A DNA stretch of 44,841 nucleotides. Source: JAWKJY01 sp041393535. Lineage in GTDB: Bacteria > Actinomycetota > Thermoleophilia > Gaiellales > Gaiellaceae. Under the pieces are notes generated by a model, which was not told where the DNA came from, made no database searches, and was given only the letters and a program-made list of their open reading frames with translations. Shown in pieces: positions 18,333 to 24,866 of the stretch; the stretch's first letter is position 1; the number at the start of each line of letters is the position of its first letter. The translations under genes were made by a program, and so were the position numbers. The stretch lies in NCBI GenBank assembly GCA_041393535.1, contig JAWKJY010000018.1:1-44841 (forward strand), given 5' to 3'.

Positions 18333-18665
18333 TCAGTCGAGCAGGCGGCGCTCGACGCGGCCGGCGCGCACGGCCGCGACCTCGAGGGCGACCTCGCACT
18401 CGCCGAGCTCCGGGCGCGACGCGAGCCACGCCTCGGCGGCGCGGCGGACGCGGCGCGCCTTCTCGGGGCCGACCATCTCGAGCGGGTCGCCGAAGCCGGG
18501 CCCGCCCTTGCTCTTGACCTCGCACACGACCACGCGCCGGCCGCGGCGAACGACGAGGTCGAGCTCGTTCCCGCCTGCCCGGGCGTTCGCCGCGAGCACG
18601 CGGTAGCCGCGTAGCCGGTAGTGCAGGCGCACGCGGCGCTCGGCCGCCGCGCCCGCCGGGTTCAC
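18333..18665 (-). CDS. yraN: YraN family (UPF0102) nuclease-fold protein
   Basis: 110 residues from GTG 18665, which overlaps the rnhB stop (GTGA). The restriction-endonuclease-like core is visible: an N-terminal GAAAERRVRLHYRLRGYRVL helix and strand, then GGNELDLVVRRGRRVVVCEVKSKG with the E-L-D and E-V-K metal-site residues, and a C-terminal helix with DPLEMVGPEKARRVRRAAEAWL. The function is not firmly known. Its place after rnhB is the usual one. It converges with phoD, with 9 bases between. Confidence 0.85.
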   Translation of the reverse strand: MNPAGAAAERRVRLHYRLRGYRVLAANARAGGNELDLVVRRGRRVVVCEVKSKGGPGFGDPLEMVGPEKARRVRRAAEAWLASRPELGECEVALEVAAVRAGRVERRLLD

Positions 18666-19330
18666 CGGACCGCCTGGAGCGCGTCCGCCTCCGACTCCGA
18701 CTCGCGCCCGTAGCAGCGCGCGGAGAAGCTCAGGCGGTGGAGCGCGCACGGGCCCAGCTCGCGAACGACGGCGGCGTGACCCGGCGTGATGTAGCCGACG
18801 TGCGAGGCGAACCCGAAGGCCGGGTAGAGGGCGTCGGCGCGGCGCATCAGCCGGTCGCGCGTCACCTTGGCGACGATCGAGGCCGCCGCGATCGCTGCGC
18901 TCTTCGTGTCCCCGTCGACGACGGCCCGGTGCGGCGGCGCCGCCGGGCCCAGGCGGAAGCCGTCGACGAGGCAGGCCTCGGCGGGCGGCGCCAGCGCGGC
19001 GAGCGACGACGCGAGCGCTCGCAGGTTGCAGCGATGCAGGCCCGTCCGGTCGATCTCCCCGGGGCAGACGACCCGCACGACGACGCGCTCGGCGACGAGC
19101 AAGACCTCGTCGAGGAGCGCCTCGCGCTCGTCGTGGCCGAGCTGCTTCGAGTCGTTGAGCAGCCCCAGCCGGGCCGCGCGCCGGCCGCGGAGGGAGCCGT
19201 AGTCGAGCAGGACGCCGGCGGCGACCAGCGGCCCCGCGAGGCTGCCGCGCCCGGCCTCGTCGGCTCCGGCGACGAAGCGGACGCCCAGCGCACGGTCGAA
19301 CGCGATCAGCTTCCTCCCCGTGCGCGCCAC
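18662..19330 (-). CDS. rnhB: Ribonuclease HII
   Basis: 222 residues from GTG 19330. It cleaves RNA-DNA hybrids and removes misincorporated ribonucleotides. The catalytic acidic pair is D24-E25 in VAGADEAGRGSLAGPLVAA. Further conserved parts are LNDSKQL, LVDGF, GDTKSAAIAAASIVAKVTRD (carboxylate and substrate loop) and the C-terminal PAFGFASHVGYITPGHAA. An ATG further upstream at 19390 would add 20 residues unlike the family. TATGCT six bases before the GTG supports the shorter start. Confidence 0.92.
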   Translation of the reverse strand: MARTGRKLIAFDRALGVRFVAGADEAGRGSLAGPLVAAGVLLDYGSLRGRRAARLGLLNDSKQLGHDEREALLDEVLLVAERVVVRVVCPGEIDRTGLHRCNLRALASSLAALAPPAEACLVDGFRLGPAAPPHRAVVDGDTKSAAIAAASIVAKVTRDRLMRRADALYPAFGFASHVGYITPGHAAVVRELGPCALHRLSFSARCYGRESESEADALQAVR

Positions 19331-19336
19331 GCGCCG

Positions 19337-19342
19337 AGCATA
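19337..19342 (-). promoter_or_regulatory. Putative -10 box for rnhB (leaderless type)
   Basis: TATGCT on the minus strand ends 6 bases before the GTG start. Confidence 0.4.
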
Positions 19343-19515
19343 CCGCCCTCCGTGGCCGGATCCCGACGCCGTGGACGGATCGTCACGCAATCGTCACGCC
19401 TGCGCGTGCGCCGGCGGGCGCGGGCGGCGGGGCGTCTCCCGGCCCGGCCGGCGATGCCGTCGGCCAGACGGCCTCGAACGGAGCCCGCCGGCTCGCGTCG
19501 CCGCCGGCCGCCCGT

Positions 19516-19646
19516 TCGGGACATGGCCGGGCGGGACATGCCCCTTCGGGTCGGTCGAGGGGCCACCCCGCGCCTCCACCCGCTTTCGAGCGTAGCGCCG
19601 AACCCGTCACGGGTGTGGGACGTGGCCGTGCCGGAAGCGTGACGAT
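19516..19646 (-). repeat. Dispersed intergenic element, copy A
   Basis: Shares a series of words in the same order with copy B at 40425-40563. On the minus strand these are CGTCACGCTTCCG, TACGCTCGAA, GCGGGTGG, GGGGTGGCCCCTCG and paired CATG-centred half-sites flanked by GGG/CCC. It contains short inverted repeats (TTCG..CGAA, GGGGTGGCCCC). Both copies lie between same-strand genes in the same orientation. Confidence 0.7.
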
Positions 19647-19681
19647 CCCTCCACACGAGGGCGGCGTGGGCGATCACGCGC

Positions 19682-19725
19682 CCCGTGACGCCGGGGCGCG
19701 GCCGAGCGGGCCCGTGACGCCGGGG
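19682..19725. repeat. Tandem CCCGTGACGCCGGGGC pair with hairpin
   Basis: The 16-mer occurs at 19682-19697 and 19710-19725. The first copy lies in a perfect hairpin: GCGCCCCG (19678-19685) pairs with CGGGGCGC (19692-19699) around a TGACGC loop. Confidence 0.55.
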
Positions 19726-19797
19726 CACGCGCAGCTCGACCGAGCGAGCAGCAGGGGCGACGGACGGGCCGCGGGCCCGGAGGCGCGGAAGGAGGCG

Positions 19798-19827
19798 GCG
19801 GGGAGCGGGACGGATCCCGCTCCCCGC
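19798..19827 (-). terminator. Hairpin terminator after rplS
   Basis: GCGGGGAGCGGGA (19798-19810) pairs perfectly over 13 bp with 19815-19827 around a CGGA tetraloop, 4 bases past the rplS stop. It has no U-tract. Confidence 0.75.
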
Positions 19828-19831
19828 CGGA

Positions 19832-20179
19832 TCACTGGCGCTTCTCCTTGACCCGGGCCTTCTTGCCGACCCGGTCGCGGAGGTAGTAGAGCTTGGCGCG
19901 GTTCACGTCGCCGATCGCCTTGACGACGATCTTCTCGATCTTGGGCGAGTGAACGGGGAAGGTGCGCTCGACGCCGATCCCGGAGGACTGCTTGCGGACG
20001 GTGAACGTCTCGCGCACGCCGTTGCCCTGGCGCTTGATGCAGATGCCCTCGAAGACCTGGATGCGTCGGCGCGTGCCCTCGATCACCTGGAAGTGCACCT
20101 GGACGGTGTCGCCCGCCTTGAACACGGGGACGTCGTCCCTCAGCTGCTTGCGCTCGAGTGCTTCGATGACCTTCGACAT
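19832..20179 (-). CDS. rplS: 50S ribosomal protein L19
   Basis: 115 residues, the standard length. Family features are GDTVQVHFQVIEGTRRRIQVFEG near the start, IGVERTFPVHSP in the middle and VNRAKLYYLRDRVGKKARVKE at the end. The ATG at 20179 follows GGAGAG, so it has a conventional leader. TAGCAT at 20220-20225, overlapping the lepB stop, is a possible -10. A strong hairpin terminates transcription directly after the gene. Confidence 0.97.
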   Translation of the reverse strand: MSKVIEALERKQLRDDVPVFKAGDTVQVHFQVIEGTRRRIQVFEGICIKRQGNGVRETFTVRKQSSGIGVERTFPVHSPKIEKIVVKAIGDVNRAKLYYLRDRVGKKARVKEKRQ

Positions 20180-20219
20180 GCGTCTCTCCAGATCTGGTCC
20201 AGGGCCGGGCCGACCGAGG

Positions 20220-20225
20220 ATGCTA
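20220..20225 (-). promoter_or_regulatory. Putative -10 box for rplS
   Basis: TAGCAT on the minus strand lies about 40 bases before the rplS ATG, leaving a short leader with GGAGAG. It overlaps the lepB stop codon. Confidence 0.3.
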
Positions 20226-20822
20226 CCGGAAACCGATCCGTTTGAGCGGCCAGTAGACGAAGAACACCTCGCCGATCAGGTTCTCCCGGGGCACCGAGCC
20301 CCACTGACGGCTGTCGCAGGACAGCCGTCGGTTGTCCCCCATCATGAAGTACTCGCCGTCGGGGATCCTCTCCGGCCCGAAGTTCTGGTTCGCCTGGCGC
20401 CCCGGCTCGAGCCAGGGCTCGTCCAACCTCGCGCCGTTGATGTAGACCGCCCCGTCCTGCACCGCGACGCGCTCGCCCGGCATCCCGATGATCCGCTTGA
20501 CGTAGGTGCCGCCGACGCCGCACACCTGCTCGGCGCGCGGCGGCGTCTGGAACACGACCACGTCGCCACGCTTCGGGTCCTTGAAGTGGTAGATGAAGCG
20601 GTTCGCGATGATCCGGTCGTTTGCCCCCGCCTCGCAGCCGGGCGCACCGGCGCAGTGGAACGTCGGCTCCATCGAGGACGACGGGATCCGGTAGGGGTTG
20701 ACGACGAAGGCCTTGATCAGCAGCACCGCGCCGACGGCGATCCCGATGGTCAGCACCCAGTCGACGATCGAGCGCCACGGCGACGGCAGGCGCTCGGTGA
20801 TGCGATCGATCGGCCCCCTCAC
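20223..20822 (-). CDS. lepB: Signal peptidase I
   Basis: 199 residues and membrane-anchored. One N-terminal helix (SIVDWVLTIGIAVGAVLLIKAF) is followed by the catalytic domain. The nucleophile is S50 in IPSSSMEPT and the general base is K109 in TYVKRIIGMPGE. The box GEYFMMGDNRRLSCDSRQWG is also present. Cysteines in FHCAGAPGCEAG may form a disulphide outside the membrane. The GTG start at 20822 overlaps the trmD stop. It removes signal peptides from secreted proteins. Confidence 0.95.
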   Translation of the reverse strand: MRGPIDRITERLPSPWRSIVDWVLTIGIAVGAVLLIKAFVVNPYRIPSSSMEPTFHCAGAPGCEAGANDRIIANRFIYHFKDPKRGDVVVFQTPPRAEQVCGVGGTYVKRIIGMPGERVAVQDGAVYINGARLDEPWLEPGRQANQNFGPERIPDGEYFMMGDNRRLSCDSRQWGSVPRENLIGEVFFVYWPLKRIGFR

Positions 20823-21484
20823 GCGGCGCTCCGCTCGGCGCTCCGCTCACGCCGCCAGGCGGCGATGCGCGCGTGGTCGCCCGAGAGCAGCACGTCGGGG
20901 ACCGTCCAGCCGCGGTACTCCGCCGGCCGGGTGTAGTGCGGGTACTCGAGGCCGCGTCCGAGCTCGGCCGAGAAGCTCTCCTCGACCCCGCTCTCCTCGC
21001 TGCCGAGCGCGCCCGGCAGCTTGCGCGCGATCGCGTCGACGATCGCGAGCGCCGGGATCTCGCCGCCGGAGAGGACGTACGGGCCGATCGACAGTCGATC
21101 GGTGACGAGGCGATCGAGGATCCGCTCGTCGAAGCCCTCGAAGCGCGACGACAGGATCGTCAGCGCGGGCTCCGCGGCGAGCTCCTCGACGAGCGGCTGG
21201 TCGAGCTGTCGCCCGCTCGGTGTGAGCGCGACCACGCGCCGGCCGGGCGGCGGGCCGGCGCCGTAGACGGCCGTGAGCGCGGCGTCGACGACGTCGACGC
21301 GTAGGACCATCCCCGCGCCGCCGCCGTAGGGCGTGTCGTCGACCTGGGTCGCGCGCAGCGGCGTGAAGTCGCGGTAGCTGAAGAGGCGGAGGTCGAGCTC
21401 GCCGCCGACGACGTTCGCGACGGGGCGCAGCTCCGTCAGCCACGCGAATGCCTGCGGCACCAGGGTGAAGACGTCGATCTGCAC
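20819..21484 (-). CDS. trmD: tRNA (guanine37-N1)-methyltransferase TrmD
   Basis: 221 residues from GTG 21484, two bases after the rimM stop. The start VQIDVFTLVPQAF matches the family; a CTG just upstream is less likely. The SAM-binding trefoil knot is marked by DTPYGGGAGMVLR, LSSRFEGFDERI and YVLSGGEIPALAIVDAIARKLPG. The C-terminal part has LEYPHYTRPAEYRGWTVPDVLLSGDH, the tRNA-contacting segment. It methylates G37 of tRNAs. It sits in the rpsP-khpA-rimM-trmD operon. Confidence 0.95.
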   Translation of the reverse strand: MQIDVFTLVPQAFAWLTELRPVANVVGGELDLRLFSYRDFTPLRATQVDDTPYGGGAGMVLRVDVVDAALTAVYGAGPPPGRRVVALTPSGRQLDQPLVEELAAEPALTILSSRFEGFDERILDRLVTDRLSIGPYVLSGGEIPALAIVDAIARKLPGALGSEESGVEESFSAELGRGLEYPHYTRPAEYRGWTVPDVLLSGDHARIAAWRRERSAERSAA

Positions 21485-21486
21485 GT

Positions 21487-21963
21487 TCAGGCCCCGTCCA
21501 CCAGCCCGTCGGCGACGAGCACGCGCCCGCCGGGGACATCGACCTCGAGCACCCAGTCCTCGACGAGCGGGACGGCCACGCCCGAGTCGAGCTCGAGCAC
21601 GTCGTTCGCGACGCCGGGGAGCACCTCGGCGACGCTGCCCAGCATGCGGCCGGCTGCGTCCTCGACGCGCAGGCCGACCAGCTGGAACGCGTAGAAGCTG
21701 CCCTCCGCCGGAGGCGGCAGCTCGTCGGCCGGCAGCTCGAGCGCCGCGCCGCGCTCGACGTCGCGGTCGAGGCGGACGACCGGCCGGCCGCGCGCCTGCC
21801 GCGCAGCCACGACCACCGCTGGCTCCCGGCCGACGTACACGCGCGCGCCGCGGGCGAAGCGCTCGGGCGCCTCGCTCGCCTGCTCCACGACGAAGGCCCC
21901 GTCGAGGCCGTGCGGACGCCCGACGCGCCCGACGCGCACCCAGGTCGTGTCCGTCGCCGTCAC
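21487..21963 (-). CDS. rimM: 16S rRNA processing protein RimM
   Basis: 158 residues from GTG 21963, overlapping the khpA stop (GTGA). The N-terminal RimM barrel starts WVRVGRVGRPHGLDGAFVV. The C-terminal PRC-barrel part contains FYAFQLVGLRVEDAAGRMLG and ends with the VPLVEDWVLEVDVPGGRVLV strand set. It helps assemble the head of the 30S subunit by binding S19. The position between khpA and trmD is the standard one. Confidence 0.93.
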   Translation of the reverse strand: MTATDTTWVRVGRVGRPHGLDGAFVVEQASEAPERFARGARVYVGREPAVVVAARQARGRPVVRLDRDVERGAALELPADELPPPAEGSFYAFQLVGLRVEDAAGRMLGSVAEVLPGVANDVLELDSGVAVPLVEDWVLEVDVPGGRVLVADGLVDGA

Positions 21964-22190
21964 TCGACGATCTCGAGCAGCATCCGCTGGCCGGACCGGA
22001 TCCCACCGGCCCGGACGACCGTGCGCAGCGAGCGCGCGATGCGCCCCTGCTTGCCGATCACCTTGCCCCGGTCCTCGGCCGCGACGCGGAGCCGGTAGAC
22101 GATCGCGTCCTCGCGCTGCTCGAGCCCGACCGAGACGTCGTCGGGCCGGTCGACGAGCGAGCGGGCGAGGTAGGCGATCAGCTCGTCCAC
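21960..22190 (-). CDS. khpA: KH-domain RNA-binding protein KhpA
   Basis: 76 residues, one KH domain of the YlqC/KhpA type. The RNA-binding GxxG loop is GKQG (46-49) in GKVIGKQGRIARSLRTVV. The start is GTG 22190, ten bases after rpsP. It probably acts as a small RNA chaperone; partners such as KhpB are not in the window. Confidence 0.9.
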   Translation of the reverse strand: MDELIAYLARSLVDRPDDVSVGLEQREDAIVYRLRVAAEDRGKVIGKQGRIARSLRTVVRAGGIRSGQRMLLEIVE

Positions 22191-22200
22191 GGGCAGGCCG

Positions 22201-22440
22201 CTAGATGCCCTTGACCTTGAGGAGCTTGCGCACCGGGTCGCTCGGCTGGGCGCCCTTGGCGAGCCAGTCGCGCACCTTCGTCTCGTCGATCTCGATCACC
22301 GACGGCTCGGTCTGGGGGTTGTAGCGCCCGACGATCTCGATGAAGCGGCCGTCGCGCGGCGCGCGGCTGTCCGCGACGACGACGCGGTAGATCGGGTTCT
22401 TCTTCGACCCGACGCGCGCGAGCCTGATCCGTGCTGCCAC
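22201..22440 (-). CDS. rpsP: 30S ribosomal protein S16
   Basis: 79 residues. The motifs IRLARVGSKKNPIYRVVVADSR and FIEIVGRYNPQTEP are diagnostic. The GTG start at 22440 follows AAAGGA, so initiation is Shine-Dalgarno type. TACAAC at 22470-22475 may be its -10 box. First gene of the rpsP-khpA-rimM-trmD-lepB run. Confidence 0.97.
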   Translation of the reverse strand: MAARIRLARVGSKKNPIYRVVVADSRAPRDGRFIEIVGRYNPQTEPSVIEIDETKVRDWLAKGAQPSDPVRKLLKVKGI

Positions 22441-22497
22441 CTGTGTCCTTTCTGTTCGGTTCGGAAGAGGTTGTACCTGCCCGGAGGCGACGGCGCG

Positions 22498-23832
22498 TCA
22501 GCGCCGACGCTGCTGGGCGGCGATGGACTGCAGGTTCGGCATCTTGCCGCGCGACATCTGCTTGACCATCTTCTGCATCTGCTTGCGGGCGTTCAGCAGC
22601 TGGTTCACCTGCTGGACGGTCGTCCCGCTGCCCTTCGCGATGCGCGCGCGGCGGGAGCCGTTGATGATCTCCGGGCGGCTCCGCTCGTCGGGCGTCATCG
22701 ACAGGATGATCGCCTCGACGCGCGCGAGCTCCTTCTCGTTCACGTCGAGCCCCTGCATCTGCTTGCCGAGGCCGGGGATCATCGAGACGACGTTCCGCAG
22801 CGGGCCCATCCGGCGCATCATCCGGTAGCTCTTGAGGAAGTCGTCGAAGGTCAGGATCCCCTGGCGGAGCCGGCGCTCGAGCTCCTCCTGCTCGTCCGCC
22901 TCGGCGGCGGCCTCGGCCTTCTCGATCAGCGTCAGCACGTCGCCCATGCCGAGGATGCGCGACGCCATCCGGTCCGGGTGGAAGACCTCGAGCTGGTCGA
23001 GCTTCTCGCCAACCGAGGAGAACTTGATCGGGACGCCCGTGACGGCCTTGACCGACAGCGCGGCGCCGCCGCGGGAGTCGCCGTCGAGCTTCGAGAAGAT
23101 GACGCCGTCGAACGCGACGCGCTCGCCGAAGGCCTCCGCGACGTTCACCGCGTCCTGGCCCGTCATCGCGTCGAGCACGAGCAGGACGTTCGTCGGCTTG
23201 ACCTCGCGCCGGATCGCGACGAGCTCCTCCATCAGGCCCTCGTCGACGTGGAGCCGGCCGGCGGTGTCGACGATCAGGACGTCACGGCCCTGCGCGCGCG
23301 ACTGCTCGACGCCGAAGCGGGCGACCTCGACCGCGTCCTTCGTGTCGCGGCGTGCGAAGACCGGGATCTGGATCTGCCTGCCGAGCGTCTCGAGCTGGTC
23401 GATCGCGGCGGGGCGCTGCAGGTCGCAGGCGACGAGCGCCGGGGCGCGGCCCTCCTTGCGCAGGTGCAGCGCGAGCTTCGCCGACGCGGTCGTCTTGCCC
23501 GACCCCTGCAGGCCGCACATCAGGATCACGGTCGGCGGGCGCCCGCTGAAGGCGAGCTTCGAGCTTCCCTGCCCCATCAGGGAGGTCAGCTCGTCGTGGA
23601 CGATCTTGACGACCTGCTGGCCAGGCGTGAGGCTCTTCAGCACGTCCTGGCCGAGCGCGCGCTCCTTGATCGAGGCGACGAAGTCCTTGACGACCTTGAA
23701 GTTGACGTCGGCCTCGAGCAGCGCGAGGCGGATCTCGCGCAGGGCCTTGTTCAGGTCGTCCTCGGAGATCGTCCCGCGGCCACGGAGGTCGCCGAGGATC
23801 GACTGCAGCTTGTCGGAGAGCGTGTCGAACAC
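22498..23832 (-). CDS. ffh: Signal recognition particle protein Ffh
   Basis: 444 residues. The N domain is followed by the GTPase (G) domain: GLQGSGKTT at 107-115, the DTAGR motif (LIVDTAGRLHVDEGLMEEL), and FSKLDGDSRGGAAL. The C-terminal M domain is Met-rich (MQGLDVNEKE, ARKQMQKMVKQMSRGKMPNL) and binds SRP RNA and signal peptides. The start is GTG 23832 with TACAAT eight bases upstream and no Shine-Dalgarno, so it may be leaderless. FtsY, its receptor, is the next gene upstream. Confidence 0.97.
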   Translation of the reverse strand: MFDTLSDKLQSILGDLRGRGTISEDDLNKALREIRLALLEADVNFKVVKDFVASIKERALGQDVLKSLTPGQQVVKIVHDELTSLMGQGSSKLAFSGRPPTVILMCGLQGSGKTTASAKLALHLRKEGRAPALVACDLQRPAAIDQLETLGRQIQIPVFARRDTKDAVEVARFGVEQSRAQGRDVLIVDTAGRLHVDEGLMEELVAIRREVKPTNVLLVLDAMTGQDAVNVAEAFGERVAFDGVIFSKLDGDSRGGAALSVKAVTGVPIKFSSVGEKLDQLEVFHPDRMASRILGMGDVLTLIEKAEAAAEADEQEELERRLRQGILTFDDFLKSYRMMRRMGPLRNVVSMIPGLGKQMQGLDVNEKELARVEAIILSMTPDERSRPEIINGSRRARIAKGSGTTVQQVNQLLNARKQMQKMVKQMSRGKMPNLQSIAAQQRRR

Positions 23833-23840
23833 GAGCCCGC

Positions 23841-23846
23841 ATTGTA
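23841..23846 (-). promoter_or_regulatory. Putative -10 box for ffh (leaderless type)
   Basis: TACAAT on the minus strand, a near-consensus hexamer, ends 8 bases before the ffh GTG. Confidence 0.45.
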
Positions 23847-23882
23847 CGGGCGGCGCCCGTGCCCCCCGCCGGGCCGCCGGGG

Positions 23883-24866
23883 CTACTCGTCCTCGGCGCG
23901 GCCGACGAGCGCCCGGGCGAAGTCGCCGGCGTCGAACGGCTGCAGGTCCTCGATCGCCTCGCCGACGCCGACGAGCTTCACGGGCAGGCCGAGCTCGTGG
24001 CCGATCGCGACGACGATCCCGCCCTTCGCGGTGCCGTCGAGCTTCGTCAGCGCGACGCCGGTGACCTGGACCGACTCACCGAAGAGCTGCGCCTGGCGCA
24101 GGCCGTTCTGCCCGGTCGTCGCGTCGAGGACGAGCAGCGTCTCGTGCGGGGCGCCCTCGAGCTTCTGGGCGATCACGCGGCGGACCTTCGCCAGCTCCTC
24201 CATCAGGTTCGTCTGCGTGTGCAGCCGGCCCGCGGTGTCGACGATCACGACGTCGCGCTTGCGCGCCCTGGCGGCCTCGATCGCGTCGAAGGCGACCGCG
24301 GCGGGGTCCTGCCCCCGTGTCGAGCCGACGAAGTCGGCGCCGGCTCGCTTCGCCCAGATCTCGAGCTGCTCCTCGGCGGCCGCGCGGTAGGTGTCGGCAG
24401 CCGCGACGATCACGGTGCGCCCCGACTCGCGCAGCCGGCTGGCGAGCTTCCCGATCGTGGTCGTCTTGCCGGCGCCGTTGACGCCGACGACGAGGATCAC
24501 CGTCGGGGTCGCGGAGAGGTCGAGCGCCGCCTCGCCCGCGGGCGCGCACAGGTCGGCCAGGATCTCCTCGAGCCCGTCGAACACGTCCTCGTCGGTCTTC
24601 GGGCGGCGCTTCTCCAGCTGCCGGACGATCTCGGCGGTCGCGCGGACGCCGCAGTCGGCCGAGATCAGCACCTCCTCGAGCTGCTCCCACGACTCGAGGT
24701 CGTCCGGGTCGAAGCGCCAGCCGGTCAGGCCGGACGTGATCGCGCGCCGGCTCTTCGACAACCCGGTGCGAAGGCGGCCGAGCAGGCGCCTGCGCCGCGA
24801 GACCCTCTCCTCCGCCTCCTCCGGCGGCTCCTCGTCGCCGAGGAGCTCGGCCCAGGTGCGGCTCAC
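23883..24866 (-). CDS. ftsY: SRP receptor GTPase FtsY
   Basis: 327 residues from GTG 24866, overlapping the smc stop (GTGA). A short charged N-terminal region replaces the long acidic domain of E. coli FtsY. The NG domain follows: GVNGAGKTTTIGKLA from 128, AADTYRAAAEEQL, IVDTAGRLHTQTNLM, and LTKLDGTAKGGIVV. It docks SRP-ribosome complexes at the membrane together with Ffh, encoded next door. Confidence 0.96.
   Translation of the reverse strand: MSRTWAELLGDEEPPEEAEERVSRRRRLLGRLRTGLSKSRRAITSGLTGWRFDPDDLESWEQLEEVLISADCGVRATAEIVRQLEKRRPKTDEDVFDGLEEILADLCAPAGEAALDLSATPTVILVVGVNGAGKTTTIGKLASRLRESGRTVIVAAADTYRAAAEEQLEIWAKRAGADFVGSTRGQDPAAVAFDAIEAARARKRDVVIVDTAGRLHTQTNLMEELAKVRRVIAQKLEGAPHETLLVLDATTGQNGLRQAQLFGESVQVTGVALTKLDGTAKGGIVVAIGHELGLPVKLVGVGEAIEDLQPFDAGDFARALVGRAEDE

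Larger units (their letters stand above)
19331..19831. other. 501-bp noncoding region between rplS and rnhB
   Basis: This is the longest gap in the otherwise compact minus-strand block. It holds the rplS terminator (19798-19827), a tandem motif pair with a hairpin (19678-19725), copy A of a dispersed element (19516-19646), two ATCGTCACGC words at 19379-19402, and the rnhB -10 box. The open frames here are low-complexity and not family-like, so I do not call a gene. Confidence 0.6.
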
